DNA of 64,000 nucleotides from Hydnum rufescens UP504 (GCA_014904985.1 MU128916.1:440092-504091), one strand, 5' to 3'; positions 35,627 to 47,905 are shown, counted from the stretch's first letter. Made by a program: numbers and translations. Notes: generated by a model not told the origin, from the sequence alone.

Positions 35627-38600
35627 CTACCGTGCCGGAGCTTGGGTTTGCGCTGGATAGAGCGCTCGTCGAGTTGCCCCGGCAGCGCAGAAACTGGTAG
35701 TGGGGACAGGGAGGTCGACCGCATTCCAGGGGTCAGGGTATGTGCATCCGCTGATGTTTACTGGGGCTTGCGCATGGTCGTTCACGTTGAACCATCCAGT
35801 ACCGCCCACTATCTTTGTCCCGTTTCGCGCGGTGTAGGTGGGTGCGGCGAGAGTCGGTATGCCCTGGGTAGCTGTGTACGTGGGTAAGAGTGTTGCATCA
35901 GGGATCGATGGCAATGATGTTGGGGGCCAAGCAGAAATAACTCGACACGAAAGTGGGCGCGATCGTTCCTGCGCCAGGGCCTCCCGTAGCGGTTGGTTGA
36001 AGCGAAGCAGTGATTGGGTTATAGTCACCGGCAGCCCGACATGTTCCTAGTGAAGTTCTGGGATCGCTTGGGATCCAGCCATGTTCGAGTCCGAGGCTGT
36101 ACGACCACAGCGGTGCCTCAACCTGGCCTGTTATGGAACTGTAATCTCGACAATGAGGGTCATATTTTCCTTGATCAGTGGCCAGTAGTTCGTAGCTCAC
36201 CTATTGCCAACTTTCCAGGTCCAGAAGAACCAGTTCTGTGGATTTAGATATTAATTGGTCATAGAACGGACTATTGGGGAGCGTACTAACAGGAAGAGCA
36301 TCCATGCTGCTGAGCGCGAACTCGTTGAGACTGGCTTTCGTGCTCGCAGTGAACGCTGACCACTCCGTCCAGGCGCTGCAATTACCGACCGCAGTGCCAG
36401 ATCCTCCAAAAGTGCCTTCCCAACGGCTTCCCGACCCTACGCCATTGATCCATTTTCCACCTAAACGGATCACCTTTCAGGGGAAACAAGGATGTAGCCG
36501 ATCGTGACAAGCTACATACAGTCGTTGAATCCGAGACTCCATTCTCCAGCTGTAGTAACGCCAAAATCCATCATACTGTTGTTGAACCCAGCCCCCCAAG
36601 TACAGGGTTTATTGACCTGCTGTGCAAAAGGCGAAGCATCGGGAGGTCCAAAGCAGAAATATGGGTGGGAGTCGATGATTAAACGGTCGGCGCCGACCAT
36701 GTAGCCTACCCAATGTTCGGGTCCAGTGAAGGCTGAGCCGGGAATGTGTCAACGACCGAACCATACACGATAGATTGGTGGACTGACCATCATGGATAGA
36801 AATGAAAGGCCCATTCCCGGCACCATATCCACTAATATTTCTGATCATATTGTGTGATTCGAGATAGCTGGAATCCGCACGCGTCAGTAAAAGAACAATC
36901 CACTGAGTGGGAGGCGTACAAATTACTCAAGACATCTATAGGGATCGTAGGTTCATTCACGATCCCAAAGATCGGGACGATGTTGCTGTACTCGGGTTCC
37001 CTGGGGGTTCAATGTGATCAAGATACGTGAACGGAGGTGTGGCAAGTCGAGACACGTACGAAATGAATTCGGTAATGATTCGAACATACTCTACTGCACG
37101 CTGTGCATTGGCAATACCCATGACGCCATTTAAGAAATCCAGCGAACCCTGCTTCCCACCGTGATTATAGCCATTCTGACTACCCGGAAGGGTGTGAAGG
37201 TCGAGATTGATCCTGATTCCATATTTCCGGGCCCACTTGATGGCTTTGAGGAAATATCTTGAGAAATCGATTCAACAGACACTCTTTAAACCGGGATAGG
37301 GTTACGGATCACTTACTTCCAGGAGACACCCTCTAGAAATGGCTCGGCGTTCCTAACTTCTATCGCCCAGAAAGGGAAAGGTATCCGCACCCAACTTAGA
37401 CCGGCGCCAGCGATCTGCGCAAAATCTTGTTCCGTCTTGAGAATCCCGGTCAGTGGCGATTCGGAAATAGGACATCAAGGAAAAACTAACGACGAAAGTG
37501 TTGTAATGGTTCTCAAGGACAGCCTGAAGGCCACCACTACTGGGATCATTCGCTATGGCTAGCGACAATGACCACTCGTCCAGGGTCCCTGGATACTTCT
37601 CAAAGTACGCCTAGATTGATGAAGCAAGGGTGAATATAAGTCTCCTCAAGCCAAAACTGTTAACAAACCGGGGTGATGAATGGTTCCAAGACAAGCCATC
37701 CGGCCAAATTAACACTGAAACACGTAACGGTTCAACAGATGGGGCGACAGGAAGTAATCACATGGAAGAACACCCACCCGAAGGCACGATTCTTGTTCCA
37801 ATCCCATGTCTCGTTAAGAGCTGGTACCCAGCTTTGCGCTTGGGCTCCATTATTGAAAGGATCATCAGGGTTGTCTACCCAAAAGCCGCCAAAGGGATTT
37901 CTGTACGTAAAGTTAGTACCATCCTCCGTCGTGATGATACTTCCATCGCCTCCAGTGGTAACAATAGGTGTGGTAGTGTTAGGGTTAGTCGGAGGGCCGC
38001 CACCACCACCACCACCACCACCACCACCACCACCGCCGCCGCCGCGCCGCCGCCGCCGCCACCACCGCCACCGCCGGAGGGTGAGCCATGAGAGACACTG
38101 GAACCACTTTCCTTCTTGGCTAGGGGAACAGCCACCGCGACGATAATGATAAGAGCAACGATAGGAATTGTAATGAAAAGCCACTTGCGCTTTTTACTGT
38201 CAAGTTTGGGACGCTTGGCGCCAAGTAGCTTCATACAGGAGCCTTGCTCTTCTGCGCCGGGATCGTCCCCGGAGCGCGCTTGCGTCGCACTTGGTTTAGA
38301 AGAATCCTCCTGAGGCGTAGCCCGACTAGGGGTTTGTGGATTCTGGGTAGAGTCATCTGGAGGCATTGGAAAAAGAGTGGAAGGGACCATCATCGAGCTA
38401 TCATGATTTGCGCAGGCATCTGATCCTGCGGAGCCAGGGGACTGTATATGCTGAACTGTAATAGGTAATCGAGGGTCGGCAGTAGAGGCACGACGGCTGG
38501 ACAGGCTATCATGATTTGCGAGGGGATCTGAAGCTGCGATGCCAAAGAATTGCTGATCGTCATCTGAAGCAGGTAGTGGAATGTCGGCAGCAGAGACACG

Positions 38601-38651
38601 GGAGCCCTCCATCTCATCTTGAGAGGGAGGAGCCTCGTCTTGGCTAGACAT
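35627..38651 (-). CDS. Membrane-anchored glucan 1,3-beta-glucosidase, GH5 (exgD-like)
   Basis: The enzyme removes glucose from beta-1,3-glucan ends at the cell wall. The ATG at 38651 gives MSSQDEAPPSQDEMEGSRVS, a Ser/Pro-rich cytosolic region, then a type II membrane anchor (KKRKWLFITIPIVALIIIVA, about 38210-38130) and a poly-Gly linker encoded by a CCA/CCG tract. The catalytic part reads NPFGGFWVDNPDDPFNNGAQ, GGLQAVLENHYNTF, WARKYGIRINLDLHTLPGSQ, PIFGIVNEPTIPID (acid/base Glu in NEP) and TTAGEWSLGFNDC (nucleophile Glu in GEWS). The tail has YTARNGTKIVGGTGWFNVND and ends ALYPAQTQAPAR-TAG at 35627. Many short introns occur. The frames before and after the Gly tract differ, so either an indel or a slipped tract interrupts the gene. 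Confidence 0.88.
37998..38077. repeat. CCA/CCG trinucleotide microsatellite in the GH5 gene
   Basis: About 26 near-perfect triplets encode poly-Gly on the minus strand. One interruption (CCGCGCCGCC) is not a multiple of three, so it changes reading frame between the membrane anchor and the catalytic domain. Confidence 0.85.
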
Positions 38652-38949
38652 GGTTGAACGAATGCGCCTCACGCGAAAACCGAGGAAGAATCAGGAAAGA
38701 AGAATTTGCGACCTCACCGCCATGTGGGGCGACCGATACCACGTGCAATGACCCGCCCCAGCAATCCTCGACGGCGATAGCTGGAAGCAGACAGGGGAAA
38801 TCAACTCTACGAATACATGCCAGGGGCAGTAATTGACTTTGGATGCAAATCCGGAAACTCGGCTCGCCCAGCAACTCGGCGGCGGATCCAGATGGTGTTA
38901 TATACATACGAAACTAGGATTAACTAGTGAAGCCGTCGCTACAACATTC

Positions 38950-39780
38950 TTACTTACAGCTGAACTCAAATCGATAGGCAATTTCTATTTTTGTGAGATA
39001 CGCGAGCTCCGAAGATTTGCCCCAGGGATTGAATGGGTTCTTGTGATCTGGGTTCTCGTGATATGGGTTCCGGGGTCCTACGCAAGTTGCCGCCTAGTTC
39101 CATTCTCAGCGAGCTCAGGTGTGGTAGCTGCCTGCTATATATACTAGTGTGATGTTATGACTCTCCCATCTTCGACACTTGGCCATAGACATTCCAATTC
39201 TGGTGCACACAATAGATTGTCCTGAGCCCAAGGTGTGTGACATCTCTAATTTGGGATGGCTTCATTCCATTAGGGGTGTTCATGGTAGTGAAACTGGAGC
39301 AAAAGTGTGACACAACTGAAAAATCAAAACTGGAAAAGACTTGGCAAAACTGGAACAAAAGTGCAGTTTTGCTCCAGTTTTGTGAAGCAGCTCCACAGGT
39401 CCAAGTGGCAGAAAACTGGAACAAAACTGGGCTTCACCCAGTTCTGTGAAGTACAGCCACTTCTGGGGACTCTCATCAAATCCATTGTATCACTGCAAAA
39501 ACAAAACTGGCACTTGTGTCACACTTTTGCTTTCAGTTTTGCTCTAGTTTTCTCTACTGTGAAGCCCCCTATTATCAAGCATTGTAGCAATTTCTGCTCA
39601 TTTGGAATGGCATCAGTTTCCCATGATGGGAGGCAGCAATTGAGCTGGCTGGCAACTTCCATAGGACCCCAGAAACCATATCACTTCAATCCCTGGGGCA
39701 AATCTTAGGAGCTCACATATCTCACAAAAATAAAAATTGCCTATTGATTTGAGTTCAGCTGTAATCCAACATGCTGAGTC
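38950..39780. mobile_element. MITE-like element with about 150-bp imperfect terminal inverted repeats
   Basis: TACAGCTGAACTCAAATC at the left and its inverse at the right begin arms that match for about 150 bp, with moderate divergence. They include TGCCCCAGGGATTGAA and GGGGTCCTA on both sides. The interior repeats AAAACTGGAACAAAA-type segments in both orientations and has no coding capacity. No clear target duplication was found. Confidence 0.65.
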
Positions 39781-39891
39781 TCCACTGGTGTGGGAGTGTG
39801 AAATTGCCAAAGGCAATTGGCACATGAGCACCCAGCACCCAGCCTGACTGTGCAGGCAGGTGGGACTCACAATTTAGCACCAGTGGAGACC
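39777..39891. repeat. Small inverted-repeat element (about 115 bp)
   Basis: GTCTCCACTGGTG at the left is answered by CACCAGTGGAGAC at the right. The interior is non-coding. It directly adjoins the larger MITE-like element. Confidence 0.5.
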
Positions 39892-40190
39892 ATTATTAGC
39901 AAGCTGGGTGGGAGGGACAGGCTGGTCAGCCAATTATCTATGTCTAACTAGATACAATGAGAGTTGCATTTGAACCATCTAATTAGATATATAGGCCTGG
40001 GGCCCCAGGGGACCCCTTGGGGTATCAACAAGGGAGCTCAGGGGCCCCTGGGGCCCCTTGGAACCAACTTCAAAGGCCATACATTTTGTAAGTTCACCAC
40101 TAGGGGCCCCAGAAAATAACTTAGGAAAATAACTTCAAACCAATAATTATTTTCCAAGGTCATGTACAAACCTGTAGGTACTACAAAAAC

Positions 40191-42308
40191 TTATAACTCA
40201 TTAGAAGATTCCTCTTCATCACTGCTATCTACCTCATTCCCTCCATCACTTGAACAATTCTTATCAACCAAGTCCATGGCAGCAATGAGGGAAGAATCCC
40301 TGGGTATGGGAGTGGGTTCCAGCCCAAAGTCTTCCCCATCATCAGAGCTGTCCACACTCTCCTCAGCATCTGGGTTGTGGAGAACATCTAGAGGTGGCCT
40401 TGTCTGTTGTTGGATCCAGCATGTTCTGCCAAAACAGTCATGCGATCCAACTGAGGTTGCTGAGGGTGTTCTGTGCATCAGGTGCATCCAGTCCATCTGA
40501 TACATCTGTTGGGCACAAAGTATTAATTGAGCATTCCCACCTCCTGCCCAAGTCTGTAAGCCACTGGACATGCTCTAGCATGAGGAAGTGTACATCAGGG
40601 TCCCCTATAGGACAGACCATGTCAGCAGATTATTCAACAAATGGAAATATCAATTCCTCACCTTCACAAGCCCCCAAAGCTGCCATGAGTACTGCAGATT
40701 CTTCCTCAAACCAAAGCTGCAATGAGTACAGCTCCCATTCACAGAGAGAAGCTCAATCATGACAATTTGTGAGTTCTTGAACAAGTCAGATGCCATTTTG
40801 GACATCTTCATCACCAAGCCAAGGTGGGCACCTTCCCCTCAAACTTGTCATCTGCAAGCCCAACATCCTGCCAGATGTCATTGTCCCCATCAAGGTTGAA
40901 AAGGCCCTTGATGTTGATGGGGGGGGGATGACTGCATTCTGAGGAATCCCTGGCTGGCCATGGAGTTTGATCATGCTCTGATGACATTTATTGTAATCCA
41001 CAACAAGGCTTTTGACAGAGTGATAGTGCCATTTCAAGGCCTTGCTGGTATGTTCCATTGTATTGTGGTCTAAAATAACAATGCTAATTAGTAAAATATT
41101 ATAAGCTTTCTACCTAGTATAGGTTGCTCACCAATGGCTTTGCTCCTGAAGGCACCAGTGAGATTATCCATCTTGAAATTCTTCTGGCAGGCCTTGGCAA
41201 TGATACATGCCTTCAGAGCACACATATTGAGCTGGTGTTCAAACCAAGGGTGTTCCTTCATTTTCATAAGATTGTCATATGACATGGGGTCTCCCAGCTT
41301 GAGGACCACCATCAAATTGTCATCTTGTTTTGACAGCTGAACAACAACTTTCTCCTGCTCAACAAGTGCAGATGTAATCTCTGCAATTTCATTCCAGCTT
41401 GCAACAGTGTCCCATACTGGTACAGACAGTAGTTGCTTCTGAAGAACATCAACAAGATCTTGAGCTACATATAGACAGTGACAGACAGATAGAATCTTCT
41501 CAACAGCATGGAAGCCTTTCTTCTTTGATTTTTGCTCCAGGGGTTGGCTCTGATAGCCTGTTGTTCCTTGAACTGCAGCTGCAGATACTTGTTGCTATAG
41601 TGGATCCTAGCTCTTTTCTCCTCAGCAAGAGCAAGCTGTGCCTTCATTGCTTTAACTTGTTTCTCCAACCAGACACCAGCTTCACACATCTTTGAGCAGT
41701 CCAGGTGTTCAATCTGGATGTCCAAGAGGAACAATCAGTGATGAAAACCAGCAGCACAGAGGTTTGGAATGAGGTGCTGGAGATCACTCCAAAGATGCTC
41801 ACAACCCTCTCCATCAGTGAGACCCCAGCTGTCACTTTTCTGAGGATGATACCACAGTTGGCATACCCACTGATGGCCATATGCATGGAATACACTAATC
41901 CCAAATATGATTTGGGGTATCCAGCATGGTACCAGGTTCCACTTGAGAGCACTTTGCGTGAATTTGACAGCTGACATCATAGAGAATGCCAACTTGCCAG
42001 TCTACAGGCAGCTGGGCCATAACAAAGTCAATTATGGCTGGTGCATAGAACTGCTGCTTGCCAGGTGTCCACATATTTCCCCAGACAATGACTTGGTCAT
42101 GATGACAAACACCTGCCATCACACCAGTGTCCAAGAAGTGCCCCCCAGGAGTCTTCACTCTCCCTCCATCAGCAGCCATGAAAGACTTGCCACAGCTATC
42201 AAGGTATGAGTTTGGGATGTGCAACCCCAGCTCAACATGGTCATCCTCAGTATCTGTAATGAAGTGCCTCCCAGATTCAGGAGGGCACCCATTGTTGTAC
42301 TTGGACAA
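40191..42308 (-). pseudogene. KDZ (Kyakuja-Dileera-Zisupton) transposase relic
   Basis: Minus-strand frames read YNNGCPPESGRHFITDTEDD, FLDTGVMAGVCHHDQVIVWG, QLPVDWQVGILYDVSCQIHA with KC, FGISVFHAYGHQWVCQLWYH, GLTDGEGCEHLWSDLQHLIP (KDZ GEGxE-x-W box with a catalytic Glu) and a coiled, charged segment VKAMKAQLALAEEKRARIHY. It closes with an acidic tail (SDEEESSNEL) at 40191. KDZ enzymes are DDE transposases of cut-and-paste DNA elements common in mushrooms. The N-terminal part is missing upstream, where a solo LTR is inserted. Several frame changes occur. The whole region is very poor in CpG. Confidence 0.78.
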
Positions 42309-42387
42309 AGCAAGTCAACAGGGGAGGGAGTAGGATATGGGAGAATAGGAAGAGAAAGGGCAATCACACTGTGTAACAAAGTGCCTC

Positions 42388-43022
42388 TGTCAGGGCCACG
42401 CTGTGACAAGGGCACCAAACAAATGTAAACACAAATAATTCCAGCTAAGTCCGGTGTAAGTCCGGCTAAGTCCACAAGAATCCAGGCAAGAATGAGATAA
42501 GGAGGTTAGGGATGTCAGAGGAGCGGTCCAGCAGCCCAGAAGGACTAGGTGGAAATGAGCACAGCAGTCCTTAAGCTCATGGAGTTAACTGATAATACTC
42601 GGAGCTGTAGTCTGGAGTAACAGCGGAAATCCTGAGATTATGTAATATGAATATGGAATACATGAAGGCTGACCTGTAGTCCAGAGTAACAGCGGAAATC
42701 CTGAGAGACCAAAGCTGGGGTCTCTGGACTTTGCTCTCAGACTACTTATACATGATGACTATACTATGGGGAGTGATTGCTAAACTGTGGGTGGTTACAA
42801 GGGGGACAGGAACAGGAACAGGAACTCAGCCAGGGACAAACTGGAAGCAATGGAAATGAAAGGGAAATGAAACCAAGATAGGTTGGATCGGAGTCAAACC
42901 AGAATCAAGCTGGAAGCAAAGTGGACTTGGGTGAAGGAACTAAGCAGAGAACTGGACTGGAGGTGGGTGGACAAGGACTGGAGTGATCCGGAGTGGACCG
43001 GAGTAAGGGACAAACCCTGACA
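42388..43022 (-). mobile_element. Solo LTR of Gypsy-1 family (reverse orientation)
   Basis: It runs TGTCAGGGCC...CCCTGACA and is the reverse complement of the LTRs at 44969-45608 and 49827-50462. There is no 5-bp duplication. Instead, a stretch of about 75 bp (ACTTGGACAAAGCA...AATCACAC) occurs on both sides (42300-42370 and 43026-43103), so the copy may derive from a larger rearrangement. Confidence 0.85.
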
Positions 43023-43103
43023 CATACTTGGACAAAGCAGAGTCAACAGGTTGGGAGCCAGATGGGAGGGGATAAGGGGATAAGAAGGATAAAGGGTAAT
43101 CAC

Positions 43104-43807
43104 ACCACCCTTAGCACTGGATTTGGGTGGAGGAGCTGCACACAGGGCTAAGCACTGGCTTTGCCCTGAGCACAGGAGAAAAGGGTGTGAGGGAACGAAT
43201 TCAAAGATGGGTAGTTCAATGAACCAGCTGATGATGCAGGGGTGGGTAACTGTTGTTTTGAGTTTGCTGATTTCCTAGGTTTCTAGGACATGGGTGAGCA
43301 TAGCCTCAAGAACATATCACCAGCTTACATTTTCATCTGGCAGCATGCTTGGGTGACTTGGAGAAGGAGCCAGTTGAGCCATCATTCTAGGGGCTATGGC
43401 ATTTAGGTCCATGGATTGAATACTGTTACACCATCATTTCAAGGCTGGAGAGCTGGAAACAGGTGGCATATTGCCTTGTGCTCTGTGCTGGTTTGCAACA
43501 TATGATGATGTGTGGTTTGTAGCAGATGCTGTCTGCAAATGAGGTGTTGGAGGAGAAATCAAGTAAGTAGAGATGAGTGGGGTATGGGAGGAGGTGGCAC
43601 ACTTGGGGTGAGGGGGAGGTTGAGCAGCTCCTATCCGATCTGCAACCATCCCCCCTTTCTTTCAATGCCAAAGATGTCAAGGACAGTCTGACACATCCCT
43701 CCAAGAAATTCAGCAATGGCAATGGCTCATCTGACTATGGTCATTGGTACCCACCAGTATTGAGACCTAGCTCATGAAGACATCACCAGAGTGCCAGTGG
43801 AACATAT
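43104..43807. other. CpG-poor repeat debris, no gene recognised
   Basis: No coherent frame was seen. The sequence has the same CpG-poor composition as the KDZ relic and may be its decayed upstream part. Confidence 0.35.
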
Positions 43808-44162
43808 TTGATGGCACCCTCCATCACTGGATTGTCAAACTTTGGTTCCTCAGCAGGACATGAGATTGGTCACCCTTATAAATTTTGGTCACCATTATTC
43901 AAGATGGCTCATGCACCCCTTCTGCAAGTCTTTGTCCCATCTCCCAAGGGTCAGTGGTTGTCTGATGAGAACATCATTCAATGTGAAGAAGAGCTGCAGC
44001 TTGCTGGAGTCACTCCGTTATTGAAAGTTGGTGATGTTGTCTGGGACATAGCAGTTGGCAATGAAGGGAACCTTGGCATGTGAATTTGACTGGGCTTTTT
44101 TTTGCATCATTTGACATTCAGACAGGTTGGATGGTCTGGGATGGTACCTATCTTATCATAAG
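43808..44162 (+). pseudogene. Relic of an unidentified repetitive protein-coding gene, split by a palindromic element
   Basis: A plus-strand frame reads FGSSAGHEIGHPYKFWSPLF, LLQVFVPSPKGQWLSDENII, EELQLAGVTPLLKVGDVVWD with IAVGNEGN, then after a frame change MVWDGTYLI at 44130-44156. The frame is cut by the palindromic element and seems to resume at 46176 with YSRKPIML-like residues and SFELLATLCHVDICPYVKEI (46300-46360). I recognise it as a family seen repeatedly in mushroom genomes but cannot name a function. Confidence 0.45.
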
Positions 44163-46175
44163 TTACTGTCATTTTCATAATCCGAGTCACCACTGGATTT
44201 CGCCACAATATACAAAATGTCTGTCAATCTTGTGACCCCAATTTCTCCATGACAAGAGAATCTAGACACTTGAGATGCAGTGTGAGATCTCATATAATAT
44301 ATCTCTGGATCATGTTGAAGCCAGAATCATGAATTTTCAACTTTTAGAGATTTTAATCTTCAAACAACATTTCCCTATCTATGTGCCCAGTTTTGGCCCA
44401 ATGGATACCATTTTTAAATATGTTATTTGGCTCATAGATATCCACCTAATGTCAAAGCCTAATTTCCACAATTCTCATTTTGAGAATTTTCATATTGCAA
44501 AGTGTACTAGGGAGGTGCACCAAGTTGAATCCCAAGTAAAATTTCACAAAATGTCCCTACACCCCCACAAATTGGCACATATGTTCACCAACATATATTG
44601 AAATTTGTCTCCTGAGGATTAGTTGATTACTCCAAAAACACAAGCTCAAACTATGTGTTAGTGAATGTACTGGATTTCCAACAAAAAAACCTGTAAATAA
44701 ATTTATCCAGGTGGCTCAGCCCATCGCCCATGAACCATAGTCCTCAAATTGCTTCCTGGAGCACATTCCATGCATTATAATGCCAACATTCACTAGGGGT
44801 ATCATTTAGATCCATCTGATAGTTCCAGTGGCTCGGATCCAACCATGGTGATTGGATCTGAGCCACTGGAACTATCAGATGGAATTAAATTATACCCCTA
44901 GCAAATGTCGGCATTATAATGCACAGAATGTGCTCCAGGAAGCAATTTGAGGACTATGGCTCATGGGCTGTCAGGGTTTGCCCTCACTCTGGTCAACTCT
45001 GGTCCACTCCAGATCACTCTGGTCCTTGTCCACCCACCTCCAGTCCGGTCCTCCACTTAGTTCCTTCGCCCAAGTCCACTTTTGCTTCTGGTTTGACTCC
45101 GGTCCAACCCTATCTTGGTTTCATTTCCCTCTCATTTCCCATTGCTTCCAGTTTGTCCCCTGGCCGAGTTCCTGTTCCTGTTCCTGTCCCCCTTGTAACC
45201 ACCCACAGTTTAGTGATCACTCCCCCGTAGTATAGTCATCATGTATAAGTAGTCCGAGAGTGAAGTCCAGAGACCCCAGCTTTGGTCTCTCAGGATTTCC
45301 GCTGTTACTCTGGACTACAGGTCAGCCTTCATGTATTCCATATTCATATTACATAATCTCAGGATTTCTGCTGTTACTCCGGACTACAGCTCTGAGTATT
45401 ATCCAGTTGACTCCATGAGCTTAAGGACCGCTGTGCTCATTTCCACCTAGTCCCTTCTGGGCTGCTGGACCACTCCTCTGACACCCCTAACCTCCTTATC
45501 TCATTCTTGCCTGGATTCTTGTGGACTTAGCTGGACTTACACCAGACTTAGCCGGAATTATTTGTGTTTACATTTGTTTGGTGCCCTCATCGCAGTGTGG
45601 CCCTGACATGGGCAATGGGCTGAGCCACCTGGATGAATTTATTATGGGTTTTTTTGTTGGAAATCCAGTACATTTGCTAACACATAGTTTGAGCTTGTGT
45701 TTTTGGAGTAATCAACTAATCCTCAGGAGACAAATTTCAATATATGTTGGTGAACATATGTGCCAATTTGTGGGGGTGTAGGGGCATTTTGTGAAATTTT
45801 ACTTGGGATTCAACTTGGTGCACCTCCCTAGTACACTTTGCAATATGAAAATTCTCAAAATGAGAATTGTGGAAATTAGGCTTTGACATTAGGTGGATAT
45901 CTATGAGCCAAATAACATATTTAAAAATGGTATCCATTGGGCCAAAACTGGGCACATAGATAGGGAAATGTTGTTTGAAGATTAAAATCTCTAAAAGTTG
46001 AAAATTTGTGATTCTGGCTTTGACATGATCTGGAGATATATTATAAGAGATCTCACATTGCATCTCAAGTGTCTAGATTCTCTTGTCATGGAGAAATTGG
46101 GGTCACAAGATTGATGGACATTTTGTATATTGCAGTGAAATCTGGTGGCAACTCAAATTATGAAAATGACAGTAA
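44163..46175. mobile_element. Large palindromic element, split by a solo LTR
   Basis: The ends are TTACTGTCATTTTCATAA at 44163 and its inverse finishing at 46175. Arms of about 550 bp (44163-44711 and 45618-46175) are inverse copies with a few percent differences. The centre (44712-44968) is itself a hairpin with arms of about 115 bp. Without the LTR it is about 1.37 kb and has no credible transposase. It interrupts a coding relic at TATCTTATCATAAG. Confidence 0.82.
44969..45608 (+). mobile_element. Solo LTR of Gypsy-1 family with 5-bp TSD
   Basis: The 640-bp LTR runs TGTCAGGGTTTGCC...GGCCCTGACA and is flanked by TGGGC at 44964-44968 and 45609-45613. It lies inside the palindromic element and shows that the palindrome is older. 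Confidence 0.93.
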
Positions 46176-47560
46176 GGGCTATATATCTGTCCTATATTCT
46201 CGCAAGCCTATCATGCTAGGATCTTGACTACTCTTACTCATTGACAGGTGAGATCCCTCCATATATTGACTCAATGTGCTTCCCTCCATCCTACTGGCAC
46301 AAAATCATTTGAGTTGCTGGCAACCCTATGTCATGTTGATATCTGCCCTTATGTGAAGGAGATCACTGCGAATATTGGATTGCCACAGTCTTGTGTTCAG
46401 ACCGAGACATACATACACTTTACTGCCCCTTGTGTTTTATATAGGATGATGTGTTGATGCTGGTGCTTCCCCATATGACAGACCACAGGGTCATCATCAT
46501 ACTGTTATCTGATGGACAAGTAAAGGCTGTCACCCATGCATGCCAGCTTGTACTCTTGCCTTAGGTGGCTGCTGTGAGCCTATGGTGCCAGCTTTGAGCC
46601 TGCCATTGTTAGTATGAGAGGATTGGATCAATCTTGTTTTTATTACATAATCCACATGATGTATATAGCTTGGGAATTCCTGATCTCCTATCAAGTTTTT
46701 CTTTTGCCAACAGGCTATGGGCCCCAATTAAGCTCTGTGATACCTGGAGATTAACCCACAGTGAAGTGGTGTTCCTGTCTCCCTGGCTTTAATGTCCCCA
46801 TGCTGCATGCACCACCCTCCTTGTGTCCATGAATCCCACCATGTGTGTGGATGCATCACATGACCAAACCCAAACTCATATTCAACCCCATGACATGTAT
46901 CTGGAAGTATAGCCTGTATTGACTTGAAGCTGTAACCTGCAACCATGGCCCCTGTGGCTAACCTGAAACTGAAACCATACCTGTACCCTGAAAAAGTTAC
47001 CTGACTGTATTGTGGTTGACCTGCACCCATAACCCAAACCCATGACTGTAATCCATAACCATGATGCTGTTACATGCCATCTTCACCTATCACATGCACA
47101 CCCTCCATTTCTTTGTACTGCCAGTGCAGATATCCCTTATGTAACCAACCCTGCCACTGTTTTTTTTTTTTTCATTTGTTCCTGGTGGGCTTTTGTTTCT
47201 ATTCTGATTGAGACCTGTCCTCTGCTGTTGGGATTGGATCAGTCTCATCTTGATTATGTAATCCACATGATGTACAGTATATAGCTCAGGATCCCCTGAC
47301 CCCCTATTAAGTTTTTCTCTCACTAACAGTCATAAGTCTGTATTTAAAAAATGATATAATCTGTATTTTCCTGAGATAACCACATTGATTATGCCAAATT
47401 GAAATGCATTTCATCAAGGTATTTTAAATGGAAATTCATATTAGAATAGCATTTGGGACTTGGGGCCAATATACTTGTTTCTGAGGATGTCAAATTCAGA
47501 TATGGAATCAAGACAATGCTCCCCATATGCACTCTACAGAATATGCCCATATTCTCATCC
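46176..47560. other. Repeat debris with a pair of about 95-bp direct repeats
   Basis: 46619-46712 and 47232-47330 are related direct copies (GGATTGGATCA..., TAATCCACATGATGTA, AAGTTTTTCT...AACA). They may be ends of an old retroelement. Apart from the first about 280 bp, which continue the relic of 43808-44162, no gene is seen. Confidence 0.4.
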
Positions 47561-47574
47561 AGTGCCCCCCTTTG

Positions 47575-47905
47575 CTAATAACCCCCCGCTAATACACCCC
47601 CCCTGCTAATACACCCCTGCTAATACACCCCCTGCTAATACACCCCCTGCTAATCCCCCCTGTAATACCCCCCTGCTAATACACCCCCCCTGCTAATACA
47701 CCCCCCTGCTAATACACCCCCCTGCTAATACAACCCCCTTGTTGGTAACACTCCCCCCTGCTGGCACAACCCCCCTATTGGTAACACCTCCCCCCTTGCT
47801 GGTAACACCCCCCCACCCCCTTATTGGTAACACTCCCCTTCCCCTGCTGGTAACCCCCTCTGGAGTTACTAACCTCCCCTAACAAACCCCCCTTGGATTA
47901 GACCC
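47575..47905. repeat. C-rich minisatellite (CTGCTAATACACCCCC, about 15-16 bp unit)
   Basis: At least eight near-perfect units are followed by degenerate TGCTGGTAACACCCCC-type units. The complementary strand has runs of 4-8 G at regular spacing. Confidence 0.85.

Noticed and set aside
47575..47905. C-rich array as a telomere
   Set aside because: The unit is about 15-16 bp, unlike the TTAGGG-type repeat usual in basidiomycetes, and sequence continues on both sides.
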